Shown piece after piece: positions 1 to 10,779 of a stretch of 64,000 bases of DNA. The DNA comes from Capsicum annuum (Eukaryota > Streptophyta > Magnoliopsida > Solanales > Solanaceae). Position 1 is the stretch's first letter. Each line of letters opens with the position of its first letter. Position numbers and translations under genes: made by a program. The stretch covers positions 112,595,601 through 112,659,600 of the forward strand of contig NC_061120.1 of NCBI RefSeq assembly GCF_002878395.1. Reading direction: 5' to 3'. The notes below the pieces were generated by a model. The model worked only from the letters and a program-made list of their open reading frames with translations, did not search any database and was not told the origin of the DNA.

Positions 1-128
1 TACCATGTTAATAGTGACGGAAGAACATATTATTTAAGAATAATCTAGTATATAGTAAGCCAATATGACCATATTTTGTTGTGTACGTGATTGAAGGGAA
101 TATTTTGAAAAAAGCAAATTTATGAAAA

Positions 129-314
129 ATGAATGATAATATATCTGATGTGATGGTAGATAAATTCAAGATACTTATTTTGTATGCACTTAAAAATATA
201 AAAGTAGCAGATATAAGAAAAATCATATTAGAAAAAGCTTTTGGTAAAAATTATGTGTCTAGAATAAGCTATATACCACAAATACCTAACTACTCTTATA
301 GATACTTAAGATAA
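129..314 (+). pseudogene. AT-rich ORF fragment, possible endogenous pararetrovirus debris
   Basis: This is a 61-residue reading frame, rich in Lys, Ile and Asn, in a block far more AT-rich than the rest of the window. Its first half (about nt 162-245) is clearly related to a second stretch at about nt 490-573; both read roughly 'KILILY-LKNI---IKKIILEK'. The block therefore contains an old imperfect duplication with a period of about 330 bp. No known domain is recognisable. Lys/Asn/Glu-rich coding with very low GC is typical of endogenous Caulimoviridae copies in Solanaceae, but that assignment is inference from composition and from the primer-binding-site-like motif at 1099. It could equally be an unrelated AT-rich transposon gene. 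Confidence 0.35.
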
Positions 315-486
315 TAAGTTATATAAAATTTTAGAGAAAATATATAAAAAAAAAAAAAATCTTTTTTACAGTTACTAGAAAAAATAAATACATGGAAAAC
401 AAAGATATAAAATTTCTTAATAAAAATATGCAAAAACTGCTAAGACTAAAACAAACAGCTACAAAACAATTTTAAAAATAGATCAT

Positions 487-957
487 TTAGATTATCTTAA
501 AATTTTAATATTATATATACTTAAAAATATAGAGATTATAGATATTAAGAAAATAATATTAGAAAAAGTAATAGACTACGAAATTGAAACTACAAATTAT
601 CTAGAACAATTATGAGAAGAAATTTACCCAGAAGAATATTATTCAGATTAAAAAATGTTAGAATATATTAGACAAACTAGAGAAAATCAAGAAAATCTAA
701 ATAATGAAATTAATTATAGAAACCGAATTAGACAAATAATGAAAGACCTAAAAGAAAAATTATCATGGATAGAAAAAACCTTAGAAAATTTAGATAAAAA
801 TACATGTGATAGTTTATATAATCTAAAAAACTCACTACGGGAAGAACAACACAAGATAATAAATAACATTGAAAATCCAGAATTAGATATATATTATAGT
901 ACAGATAGGATAAATTATTATACAAGAATTTGTAACTCAGTAATTACTACAGGATAA
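487..957 (+). pseudogene. Coiled-coil-like ORF fragment, possible pararetrovirus debris
   Basis: The reading frame resembles the one at 129-314 at its start (nt 490-573), is broken by stop codons near 613 and 652, then runs open from 655 to 954 as a 100-residue segment. That segment is highly charged (many Glu, Lys, Asn) with heptad-like spacing around 'LKEKLSWIEKTLENLDKN', which suggests a coiled coil. Short charged coiled-coil proteins are known in plant pararetroviruses (virion-associated proteins), but I cannot assign a named protein. Another coding-like stretch without a clean frame continues to about 1095. The whole 1-1147 block stops abruptly where the element A LTR begins. Confidence 0.35.
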
Positions 958-1098
958 AATAATTAATGAATATATCTTACGAAAAAAGTAAATTATTAAA
1001 AAATATTAAAACAAAATATCCACGCATTAATAAAAATAGATTCACTAGAAACCTACTAAATCTATTTAATCTACCTAATCCGCGCACCCCCCTATAAA

Positions 1099-1111
1099 TG
1101 GTATCAAAGCC
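1099..1111 (+). other. tRNA-iMet primer-binding-site-like motif
   Basis: TGGTATCAAAGCC differs at one base from the TGGTATCAGAGCC complement of the initiator-Met tRNA 3' end, the primer used by plant LTR retrotransposons and pararetroviruses. No LTR end (CA) stands just before it; the bases before it are CCCCTATAAA. A circular pararetrovirus genome would have its primer site in the intergenic region after its last ORF, which fits the upstream coding-like debris, but this is inference. Confidence 0.4.
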
Positions 1112-1147
1112 TAGCAATTTAAAAAGTACGGAAGAGATATACCTTCA

Positions 1148-2746
1148 TAAATCTATGAACACCTGTGTTACAAGCACCCATAATTTAAGTATTTTGAAAT
1201 GATTAAGAAATGAATTGGCCTAATGGTTCGAAAGCTTTCAAATCCACTTCACTATATGAGATTGTCGATTTGATTATTGGGTTCGTGGTGAACCATGAGA
1301 TTATTCTAAAAGTGTATTTTTATGAGATGAGCGCAGATAATCTAAAGGGAGTAGTATTAATCACTGAGTGGGCAAGTCACTATGGTTTCTTAACCTAAAA
1401 CTATATACCATCGTAGGTTGGGCCTGAGGCTGAGTTTATGATGATTATGATTGGGCTCGAGGTCAAGTTTCATTTAGTGATCACTAGACCTAGGTTATAC
1501 TCCCTATAAAGAGTATGACACTCTTCCCTAACATGGGGTCTCTTCCTTAGGAGGACAAAACATTGGACTCCATATAGCTCGCATGGTTTAAGTCAGTTAC
1601 GAGAACCTCTCTTTCCCTTTAAATTTGAGATCAGCAACTTCTTCAGAAACTAAAATATTTTCCCTCCTATGAGATATTTTCATAATAATGAGGTTGCAAA
1701 GTTGTTTCCTAGCTAAAATATTCCATTGATATGAATTGTCTCTTTAAAAGAAAGTATTTTCTCTTGATTTGGTATTTTCCCATGAAGCCTTGAGATGAGT
1801 TATTTTCACTAAACTAGAGTATATTCCTTTTTAGATTGAATGATTTCCTTAAAGCCTGAAATGAGATATTTTCCTAAAGTGAATGAAATGCCTTCAAGCA
1901 TGTTTCAAAGTTATATGATTCTGAATTCCAAGTATTTGAGTTCAAAAAGAGTTATGAGATCTTGAGCATTGATGAAGTTTTACTCTCCATAGTACATATG
2001 AATAATTTAAAAGTATCATGTAAAGTTTCTTTATCCCTTGAGTATTGAGAATAAGAGGATATTTGTGATTTCAAGTTAAAGTATGATGACTCATGAGATT
2101 TATGCTACACGCTTCATCCTACATGATTTTTAAGCTTTATATTTTATACTTGTTCAAGCCATATGAGTCATCCCATATTGCATGGATATCTTGATTGAAG
2201 AATATTAATACTATTTTATACATATGCATTTTCCCCCACATACTCAGTACATCCTTAAAGTATTGATTCACATATACGTCTATGTGCTACATTTTCTCAT
2301 AATATAGGTACAAGATTGTAGTGCATGTACCATGTCTAATCAGTTCGCAGCTTCCAGTCATCAAGTGATGGGTCCTTTTGATTCAGGTCTATAAGTCAGT
2401 GATATAATAGAAAAGTGTTGTATTTTCCCTTATTCAGTCATATTGATTTGGGGTGGTTGGGAGTCATGACCTAGCTACCCATGGTTAGTACTAGTAAAGG
2501 CTTTATAGATAGTCAGTAGAAGTTGATGTATTGAGTTTTAGTTTGATATAAAAGTAGAGTTGTAACCTTGTGACTTTAGTTTTGTATTGAGCAAATTCAT
2601 AATAGAGTTATCTTTTGCTTTATTCCTCTAGATTTATGCATTTTGTTCAGTTATTTATGTGTTATGCCAAGTGAAGGGTTAGCTTGGGGTCACTTGTGAC
2701 CCTAAGCATTGTGTAGCATCCCAAGGGGTGATTTTGGATCATTACA
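1148..2746 (+). repeat. Element A 5' LTR, truncated
   Basis: It aligns along its length with 8606-10009. It ends in ATTACA, directly followed by the primer-binding site. Compared with the 3' LTR it carries about 195 extra bases around 1404-1595, so either the 3' copy has a deletion or the 5' copy gained sequence. The left boundary is a sharp junction with the AT-rich block at 1-1147, and the U3 part with promoter and tandem array is missing. The inverted repeat GGGTCAC-TT-GTGACCC lies at 2687-2702. Confidence 0.85.
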
Positions 2747-2750
2747 AACT

Positions 2751-2762
2751 TAGTATCAGAGC
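2751..2762 (+). other. Primer-binding site, element A
   Basis: TAGTATCAGAGC lies four bases after the LTR end and differs at one base from the initiator-Met tRNA complement TGGTATCAGAGC. It marks the 5' end of the element A interior and fixes its orientation. Confidence 0.8.
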
Positions 2763-3459
2763 ATAAGGTTCAAGTGTCCCAGGGTGTCTATGAAGCCATG
2801 TGTAGTAGAGTCTTGTAGAATAGTACAGAGACATTTGTACTTTTCTTCAAGAGGCTACAAGGCATTTAGGAAATATCATGATTCTTTTGAGTCTTAGATC
2901 GTGCTATAGAGAGATTATCTATGCACTTACACAGATCCTTAACTTCCTCTATTCAGGCGATCTTCGCCTTATTTTCAAGGTATCAAAAATAGTCAAGCTT
3001 GAATCCTTACAGATAGTAGTGAAATTGTAATTGAGTTAGAAAGTATCCCATTAGTGTTTTTGAGTTTCGATGGTTGAAGTGCATTATTCATGATTCGTAA
3101 AAAGTTGGGCACTAAGCCCAAATCAGAGGTTCTTTCAAAGTCCTCCTTAAAATCGATAATGTGAAGCTATGCTTCCTTACCAATGTATTAATCTTGAGAT
3201 ATCATGATAATTAAGTTCCATTTTCTTCCTCGATGACATTCTTAGATTGGCTAGTAAGAAGCTTCAGAAGTCTCTCAAAGCCGCTTAATAAGAGCCTTCT
3301 TGTGTATTATGAGTTCCTCATGTTTAAAGTTATTGGCTCACTCTTATGAGTCTTGCAAGTGATACAGAATAAGATGTGTATTCTTAGATCAATGAATATT
3401 ATATGTTAAGTTCCTATCTCTTTCAATATGCAATCTTGTTATCATTGTCTTTTTGAAAA

Positions 3460-3596
3460 GAAAATCAAGTCTAGTGAAGCCGTGTGGGGCACTTTCAATT
3501 CACTTGCATAGTTACTTTATTATTCATTTCATTTTCTTCAAAACACAAAACCAAAGTCTAGTAAAGTTGTGTGAGTCCTATTTTGATTCACTAGCA
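3460..3596 (+). repeat. Two-copy direct repeat in the element A interior
   Basis: Unit 1 (about 3460-3508) and unit 2 (about 3547-3596) share the pattern AAATCAAGTCTAGTGAAGCC followed by GTGTG, a C/T-rich stretch and ATTCACT-GCA. The period is about 86 bp. The same two units at the same spacing occur inverted in element D (about 33639-33686 and 33730-33779), so the duplication predates the split of the two copies. Confidence 0.75.
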
Positions 3597-4829
3597 ACTT
3601 GTTGTGCATCCTGTTGTTCTTGTGTTTATTGAATGGTGACAAGAAAAGTGATAAGGGCCATTTATTAAATTTATGTGTATATATGTACAGTTAAATTTCG
3701 TTGCATGTTAGGCTAGCAATGGAGTGTTATGTCCTTTCTTGTTTGGGAAATATTATTTGCTTGAAGTATAAAAAGAGTAGTTGATGATGATTGTTGCATG
3801 GGAAAGTATAGGTTATTGATGAAAGTACTTGGTGGATGGGCGTTGTTAATTTAGGCGTCCTTAAAATTTCCAAGGTGGAGTGTAGTCAAAACTTATAGGG
3901 CTATGAGCTGAGTTGGGGCTGTATAAATAGGTGGGTAGCAAAGATGTGTAGAAGGAGGACCTGCTGATGAATTAGGAATAAGATAGGCCATGTGATTACG
4001 ATCAAATATTGTTGATTATGAAGTTCAAGTAGGCGTGTGAATTATCAGTTATCGTTGATGTTTTATTTCTTAACTTCTGAGTGAGAATAGCACTAGACAC
4101 TAAGTTTGAACGATTGATGGTCATGAAAGTGTAGGTGATGATTTCTTGTTTAATGGTACTAGTTATAGGGAGGTGATCTAATAGGCTTGACTAGTGTGTG
4201 CAAGGTCCTAAGTTTATTTGATCCGTAATCAAGTTTGATGTTGTATGTTTTATGTAGAGATACGCCCAATGTAGTATGGAACTGCATTATTTTTTAGGGA
4301 TTATTGCATATTGTCTGGTTAGTAGTAGCGTTGAGTTGCTAGGTGGGACTAGTGAGATAGTGGATGATGCTCGTGATAGCTAAGTTAAGGAGTTATGAAT
4401 GAAGGTATTGTATGTGATTTGATTCTCATGGCTTAGAGATATAAGTTATAGGCGATGTAATGGTAGGCTATGGAAGAAGTGGTGTGGTCTGTCAGAGATT
4501 GGGAGATACTCATTCTAAGCATTAAGTAGTGAATGATAACTATTGGGGCTATAAAAGAGTGATGTGCGTCTTAGGAGGTGGTGTTATGAATTAGTGTTGT
4601 GCTTTGAGGAGTGAAGTGGTTAATCAGGACATAGAGTAATAGCAACTGACTGAGGACATGACCCTGGATAGGAAGATTTAGCGGAAGAGCATTAGGATAG
4701 AGGGCTAAGGGTGTGGATTAGTAGTCAGTAATTAGGTGGACTTTGGCATCCTCGGCTTGGCAATTTGTTGTGGATGTCATACCTATGTTATTTATGGTGT
4801 CCTATGCTTTTGATGCTTTTGCTTACTAC

Positions 4830-4977
4830 CTTTTTTATTATGAGCTGAAGGTCTACCAGAAGCGGCCTCTCTACTTCTCTAATGGTAGTGATGTGGACTA
4901 CGTACAATCTACCCTCCCCAGACCCCACTTATTTTGTAATATACTAGGTTTATTGTTGTTGTTGTTATTGTTGTTTT
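4830..4977 (+). repeat. SINE 3' part (TS/SolS-like) with TTG-rich tail
   Basis: The sequence GAGCTGAAGGTCTACCAGAA, then CAGCCTCTCTA-like and CCCTCCCCAGACCCCACTT segments, ends in a TTG-rich tail (4953-4977). These are hallmarks of the 3' half of tRNA-derived SINEs of Solanaceae (TS and related SolS families). I do not recognise the tRNA-related 5' head with its A and B boxes, so it is 5' truncated or highly diverged. Element D lacks this segment at the corresponding site (near 32775), which shows it is an insertion. Confidence 0.75.
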
Positions 4978-5114
4978 ACGCTTTGAAATGTAGTCATTCG
5001 GGTGAAGTTCTTTTGTTTATGTGAATTGTTATAACCCCGACTCTAGAGCAAGGTGATGACAGTCAGACCAGAGTTTATATGGTGGTTCACCACCATAAAG
5101 TGATGTCTTAAGTC

Positions 5115-5133
5115 TAAGAGGGAGATGATAGAA
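5115..5133 (+). other. Internal polypurine-tract-like motif, element A
   Basis: TAAGAGGGAGATGATAGAA resembles the true polypurine tract of this element (AAGGGGGAGATAT at 7331) but lies 2.2 kb upstream in the interior. Element D has the matching motif, TAAGGGGGAGATGATAGAA on its minus strand (32621-32643), so it is conserved. It could be a central priming tract or a relic of an older LTR junction. Confidence 0.55.
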
Positions 5134-7330
5134 CCGGTAATCGGGTCAAACTTTAAGACTCTAGTGGATGTACTAGTGAGCCATAGAATAGCTTCGAGAA
5201 AGATTGATGCTTGACCCAATCTTATTTCAGTACTTTTAGTTGTCCTAATACCTGCTCATGTTTTATATTTCTGTTCCATGATCCTAATTCATGTTCACGC
5301 ATATGATATAGAGTTATGTACTTTCCTAGTTCATAAAATAGGGAGTTCTGGTGCATTTGGTAGTCAGGATCACATCCCATGAGTTTTGAACTCCAAATTT
5401 AGGTCATGCAACTCGTGATTTAGGTACTCGAGCAATGCTTTTAGTAATTCACGAAGTCCAGATTTATATCATGCGTGTCCTTGGGTTAGACTAATTTTAT
5501 AAGTTCATGATGTTAAAGGCCTCAAGCCTCAATTGAGTACCAAGTTAAGTACAATGTCCCTTCATGCTTCAGGTCCACATGTTCTAACTTTTCAGCGACC
5601 TCTTCCTTAAGTCGCGATAGAGAGGATGAACAATTGTGCCAATAGAAGAGGGTAAATATATCATGTTGGGGAAGATAGTTCTATGTAGATGTTAATTCTT
5701 GAGTTCTCTTCCATCCAAGAAATCCAAGGATCCTTTTTCTGAAACTCAAAGATTCTCATGTTTATGAATTTCCATGATACATGTCGGTTGGAATTGATGT
5801 TCATGCTATGATTAACTTGTGATTCATGTTTGTTTACAAGGTCTTCAAGGTTTGACCCTAGTATGTGAAATTTATGTGAAGTCCATGATAAACCCTCTTT
5901 ACGTTGCTTGTTACATGATGTGTTCATGCCAATTTAGTGAATAAATTGTTGAATAAGCAAAGCATGCTCCCCATGTGTTTGATGAAATGCTTATGTGAAG
6001 GAATTAGAGCCATTATAGTATGTTGACTAGAAGACCCCCAATTGTGTACAAACCCATGCATGCCAAGGGTTTGTTTAAAAGCCTTAGTGAATGAATTGAG
6101 ATGTGATAGTATGGAATTCCCCAATTATGTGCTCTTTGATACATGCCAAGACTTTAATACGTGCTGAGTGATTGATGTAAGACCTTATTGAATGGAATGT
6201 GAGCCGAGAGCATGTATCCCTATATTATCGCATGTCTATGATTCCTAAATACTTAAAGTGATGCCTTAGTGATTGTGATGGTGAATATATGTTATGATTC
6301 CTAAACGCTTGAAGTGATGCTTTAGTGATTGTGATGATGAATGAATGACCGTCGTCATGACTAGTCAAGAATGGTTATGTTTTACTTTTATGTTATTGAG
6401 TCCGGGGGATATATGTACCCGATAATTTAGTTGTTGTATAGAGCACGTATTAGTTTTTGCAATGATATCAGTCGAGCTATAATTCTCAGAACTTCATGAG
6501 TTATAGAACTCAGGACTCTCAAGCAGTTATAGAACTTGAGTAATCTTAATATCATTAGCGCTCTAGCCTCGGTTCTGTACCCTGCTCAGATCTATTAGTA
6601 TACACGTGTTTAGTGCAAACCTCAGTAGTATTCGAGTACTCTATTCATAGTTCAATATTATACCGTCAGATAATGGGACTAAGGGAATTCAGCTATTCAT
6701 ACGAGTAGACTTAGTTAATCAGCTTCAGTATTAATGTTATCAGATTCTAAATTAACCCATCAGATAGGCTTGATCTCAGATGCAGTTGAGTATTCTTATT
6801 ATTATTCCAAGGTTACTCTCTAGATAGACTTGATCTCAATCCCAGATTTGATTGAGTATTCTTATTATCAGCTCCAGAGGTCACCCGTTAGATAGGCTTG
6901 ATCCCAGTTTTAGGTTCAGTTGATTTGCTTCTTTAGCAGATTCAAAGATCCCTTACTAAATATGTCTGGTCTGAGACATAATCATTTCATATCATTGATA
7001 GTAGGTTCAAAGATCATCCATTAGGGAGGTTTGATCCTAGATTTAGTCAGTAGATGATCGTACGCTCTAAATTCAGCATGAGTTAACTCTTCGTTATAAG
7101 ACTAAGGCAAGTTAGCCCAGATTTAGATGAAGGTAACACCCTTCCTTCATTCAGCTCCTCTCTAATATGAAATTTAGTTACATAGCTATTCCTATTGTGA
7201 ATATATGTATTCTTCAAGTGTACCGAGTTTAGAAAGGTATAGATTCAGTATGACAAGTATTTTAGCTGTGCATCCTCAGTTCTCTCTGTTTTCTTAGCCT
7301 GACTAGTGACATTCGAGGACGAATGTTCCC

Positions 7331-7343
7331 AAGGGGGAGATAT
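7331..7343 (+). other. Polypurine tract, element A
   Basis: AAGGGGGAGATAT immediately precedes the 3' LTR start TGTAACACC. Upstream lies GGACGAATGTTCCC (7317-7330), a block shared with elements D and F. Confidence 0.85.
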
Positions 7344-7599
7344 TGTAACACCCCACAAAATTTCCTTATAGTTTGAGCCTTAGAGCATGTTAAGTAAAGT
7401 GTTATTTCGGCCTTAGAAGTTTGAGAGGTGTCTTCCTAAGTATGAGATATTTTGAACCGTGTGGAATTTCCCCAATTTCAATATTTTATCATGTGGGAAA
7501 TTTGATAAGCTTTCCGTTGATATAAGATTCGCCCAAATTCGCTACCCAGGTAAGAAGTTATGGCTAATTTAAGTCTTAGTCATAAAACGGCATTATTTA

Positions 7600-7870
7600 A
7601 GTGATTGGCACATCGTGGAGAGAGTTTATTTGGCAATTGTTGATCTCCAATGGGACTCCACAATAGTGGCACGTTGCAGAGGAGCCCAATTTTCCAATAG
7701 TCAATTAACAGTGGAACCCTGTGATAGTGGTGCATCGCAGAGGAGTTCCAGGTCCCAACTAGTTGGACAATGTGATGGCTCCATATCACGGGGACTCCCA
7801 GTTTAACAATTGTCAATTTCCAGTGAGCCACCACGATAAATGGCACGTCGTAGTGGCCTATGAAATTGGG
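7600..7870 (+). repeat. Diverged tandem array in U3 of element A LTR
   Basis: Three to four imperfect units of about 70-80 bp recur, each built round a motif like GTGATAGTGGTGCATCGCAGAGGAG followed by a CCCA-TT or CCAAT stretch (for example around 7655, 7725 and 7840). It lies directly upstream of the TATA box, where elements D and F also carry arrays with unrelated units. Confidence 0.6.
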
Positions 7871-7935
7871 TTCCCAGTTTAATTTTTCCCGATTCGTGTA
7901 AAAGCCAAAAGGGCACTTTGGACTTTTCCCAAGCC

Positions 7936-7942
7936 TATAAAA
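7936..7942 (+). promoter_or_regulatory. TATA box, element A LTR
   Basis: CCTATAAAACCC is a canonical plant TATA box placed about 590 bp into the LTR, just after the tandem array. Transcription would start about 30 bp downstream, which would define the U3/R border. Confidence 0.6.
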
Positions 7943-8176
7943 CCCTGTAAACACCAAATCAAGGCCATTTACAAGCATTCTATGAAGTTTTTCTCAAGAT
8001 TTCTCTCAACAAAAACCCTAAGTATCAAAAACCTCTTTTAAGAATCTCAAGAATCCACCTTGGATTTTCTAAATTTAGTCAAGATTCAAGGTTCCCAAGT
8101 CAAGGGCCTCAAGAACCCTTATTCAAGAGTACGAATAGAGTTCCAAAAGTGAGAGTTCATCCAAAGCTTCTAATTC

Positions 8177-8185
8177 AAGGTATGT
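8177..8185 (+). other. Splice-donor-like motif in the element A LTR
   Basis: AAGGTATGT fits a plant 5' splice site (AAG|GTATGT) about 240 bp downstream of the TATA box. The same nine bases occur at the equivalent place in both LTRs of element D, and a near-match occurs in the 3' LTR of element F. No acceptor is proven. Confidence 0.4.
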
Positions 8186-10009
8186 GGGGTTTTGAATAAG
8201 GGTAAGCCTTTCACCCTTGTGCCCAAAAAGCTTATTTACATCATCAATTTCCCGAAATCCATAAGGTTTTTACATGAATTTGAATTGGGGTTTTTCACCC
8301 ATTATTAATTAATGCATTATCTAGATATTTCCCATGAATTGAGAATCAAATGACATGATTTTTGCATGTTTTCTTGAGAGATTACAGCTGGGTATAAACC
8401 CCATGATTTTGGTCATTGAGAAACTAATCTTTGTGAAGTTTGAGATATTGAAGTATATGACTATATTGAGATTTTGAGATAAATTGCTTAAATTCCCAGA
8501 TTATCATATGATTTATGAATCTATATGCTATATATTATGCTTTTGATGAGCTTTAACTTGAGATTGAACTATGGGTTAGTAAGCCCTATTTGAGACTTGT
8601 GAAATTATGAACTCTTGTGCTACAAGCACCCATTATTTTAGTATTTTGAGATGATTGAGAAATGAATTGTCCTAATGGTTCAAAAGCTTTGAAATCCCTT
8701 TCATCATATGATATTGTCAATTTGATTATTGGGTTTGTGGTGAACCATGAGATTATTCTAAAAGTGGATTTTTAAGAGAGTATAAGCACCGAGCGGATAA
8801 GTCACTATGGTTTCTTACCCTAAAACTACGTGCCACCATAGCTCGCATAGTTTATGTCGGTGACGAGAATCTCCCTTGCCCTTTAAACTTGAGATCAGCT
8901 ACTTCTTTAGAAACTAAAGTATTTTCCCTCCTATGAGCTATTTTCCTAATAATGAGGTTGCAAAGTTCTTTCCTAGCTAAAGTATTCCATTGATATGAAT
9001 TGTCTCTTTAAAAGGAAGTATTTTCTCTTGATTTGGTATTTTCCCATGAAGCCTTGAGATGACTTATTTTCACTAAACTAGAGTATATTCCTTTTTAGAT
9101 TGAATGATTTCCCTAAAGCTTGAAATGAGATATTATCCTAAAGTGAATGAAATTCCTTCAAGCATGTTTCAAAGTTATATGATTTCGAATTCCAAGTATT
9201 TGAGTTCAAAAAGAGTTATGAGATCTTGAGCATTGATGAAGTTTTACTCTCCATGAGACATATGAATGATTTGAAAGTATCATGTAAAGTTTCTTTATCC
9301 CTTGAGTATTAAGAATAAGAGGAGATTTGTGATTTCAAGTTAAAGTATGATGACTCACGAGATTTGTGCTACACGTTTCATCCTACATGATTTATGAGCT
9401 TTACATTTTATACTTGTTCAAGCCATGTGAGTCATCCCATATTGCATGCATAACTTGATTGAAGAAGATTGACACTATTTTATACATATGCATTCACCCC
9501 CACATATTCAGTACATCCTCAAAGTACTAATTCACATATACATCTATGTGCTATATTGTCTCATAATGTAGGTACAAGATTGTAGCACATGTACCATGTC
9601 CAATCAATTCGCAGCTTCCAGTCATCAAGTGATGGGTCCTTTTGATTCAGGTCTATAAGTTAGTGATATAATAGAAAAGTGTTGTATTTTCCCTTATTCA
9701 GTCGTATTAATTTGGGGTGGTTGGGAGTCATGACCCAGCTACCCATGGTTAGTACTAGTAAAGGCTTTATAGATAGTCAGTAGAAGTTGATGTATTGAGT
9801 TTCAGTTTGATGTAAAAGTGGATTGTATCCTTGTGACTTCAGTTTTGTATTGAGCAAATTCATAATAGAGTTATCTTTTGCTTTATTCCTATAGATTTAT
9901 GCATTTTATTCTGTTATTTATGTGTTATGCCAAGTGAAGTGTTAGCTTAGGGTCACTTGTGACCCTAGGCACCGTGTAGCATCACGAAGGGTGATTTTGG
10001 GTCGTTACA

Positions 10010-10753
10010 AAGAGAAAAAATATTAAATTAACCATGTAACATGGTTTTAATTTAAAATATGATTAGGGAAGAGAATCATGCATTAAACCAACAAGCTTGA
10101 TGGAAAGAACTCACCAAAACAAGCCCCAAAGTAATCCGTTAGTTGAAACCCTAACTCTTTTTCCCAAAAGCTCTTGAGAGAATTATAATATGTTTAGGAA
10201 GAGTTTCTAAGTGTTTAAGAATAAAATAATAGGGTAATAACCTCCTAAGTATATTAGAAGTCATGGGTCCTTATTAGGTTAAGTAGGGAAATGTCTAGAA
10301 TACGCCCACTTAAATGTTATAAAAAACCAACACAGGGTCACAACTGACCTCCTTATGAGTAGTAAGCTCCCTTACAGTTGATACCCTCCGTATCATAAAC
10401 AAGCCTCAACCATGGATCAGACACTGTTCGGTATATGACTCATCCACCCAAGTCGTAACCTCATCATATGATCCATACCCATGACCTGTATCCCTGGCAG
10501 AATGTAATACCAGGAGGATCAAACACTGTCCACCTTACGAGTCACCTATACAACTTATAACCAACCATACAACGTTCATCCCTTAGTAATATCCATTATA
10601 GTGACCAAAACCATCCCACCAACTAACACTGGTCAACTTACGATAGCACTTTACCACTTGTACCCCAGTATACATCTTGTACCATGAGTCTTATTGGGTC
10701 CGAAGAATAGGATTCCAAGAAATTTTCTAAGGGTCCAAACCCGGAATGCTTCA
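10010..10753 (-). repeat. Minus-strand LTR fragment, related to the LTR of element C
   Basis: The layout matches 23100-23739, the U3 end of element C's LTR: a CCCTAAC/CTTC-rich stretch, 'TTTTGAGAGAAT'-like sequence, repeated TACGA/GTACC motifs, then TTTCTAAGGGTCCAAAC ... GCTTCA. Read on the minus strand it begins TGAAGCATTCC at 10753. It directly abuts the element A 3' LTR on the left and Athila-like coding debris on the right, with no polypurine tract. It is probably part of an old solo LTR or a rearranged end. Confidence 0.55.
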
Positions 10754-10779
10754 AAATTTAAGCTCATATTTTTAATGAT

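Larger units (their letters stand above)
2763..7330 (+). mobile_element. Element A interior, non-coding
   Basis: No ORF here resembles a retroelement protein; the longest frames are chance frames or part of the SINE. From about 2770 to 3610 and again from about 4980 to 7330 the sequence matches the reverse complement of element D's interior, including repeated landmarks: the duplicated unit at 3460-3596 and the purine tract at 5115-5133. About 390 bases (roughly 4590-4977, including a SINE end) are in A and not in D. Conservation of a long non-coding interior in two copies suggests RNA-level functions such as packaging, which is inference. Confidence 0.75.
1148..10009 (+). mobile_element. Element A: non-coding LTR retrotransposon, 5' truncated
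   Basis: The two direct repeats 1148-2746 and 8606-10009 are the same LTR sequence. The 3' LTR is complete (7344-10009, TGTAACACCC ... CGTTACA). The 5' LTR has lost its first 1.26 kb or so. A primer-binding site follows the 5' LTR at 2751 and a polypurine tract precedes the 3' LTR at 7331, so the element lies on the plus strand. The 4.6-kb interior holds no gag, protease, RT, RNase H or integrase motif in any frame that I can find. The same interior occurs inverted in element D (30821-34509). Both copies lack coding capacity, so this is a non-autonomous family (a LARD-type element) rather than one decayed copy. Confidence 0.85.
7344..10009 (+). repeat. Element A 3' LTR, complete
   Basis: The 2,666-bp LTR runs from TGTAACACCC to CGTTACA. 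Landmarks in order: a diverged tandem array (about 7600-7870), a TATA box at 7936, a splice-donor-like motif at 8177, and the inverted repeat GGGTCAC-TT-GTGACCC at 9950-9965 near the end. It lacks about 195 bases that the 5' LTR has near 1404-1595. No target-site duplication can be tested because the left end of the element is missing. Confidence 0.9.

Noticed and set aside
4743..5024. 93-codon hydrophobic ORF, membrane-protein-like
   Set aside because: It spans a SINE end with a TTG-rich tail, which codes for Leu/Val/Cys runs by composition.
7580..7978. 132-codon minus-strand ORF in the element A 3' LTR
   Set aside because: It is antisense to the tandem array and promoter of the LTR, and its open frame follows from the repeats.
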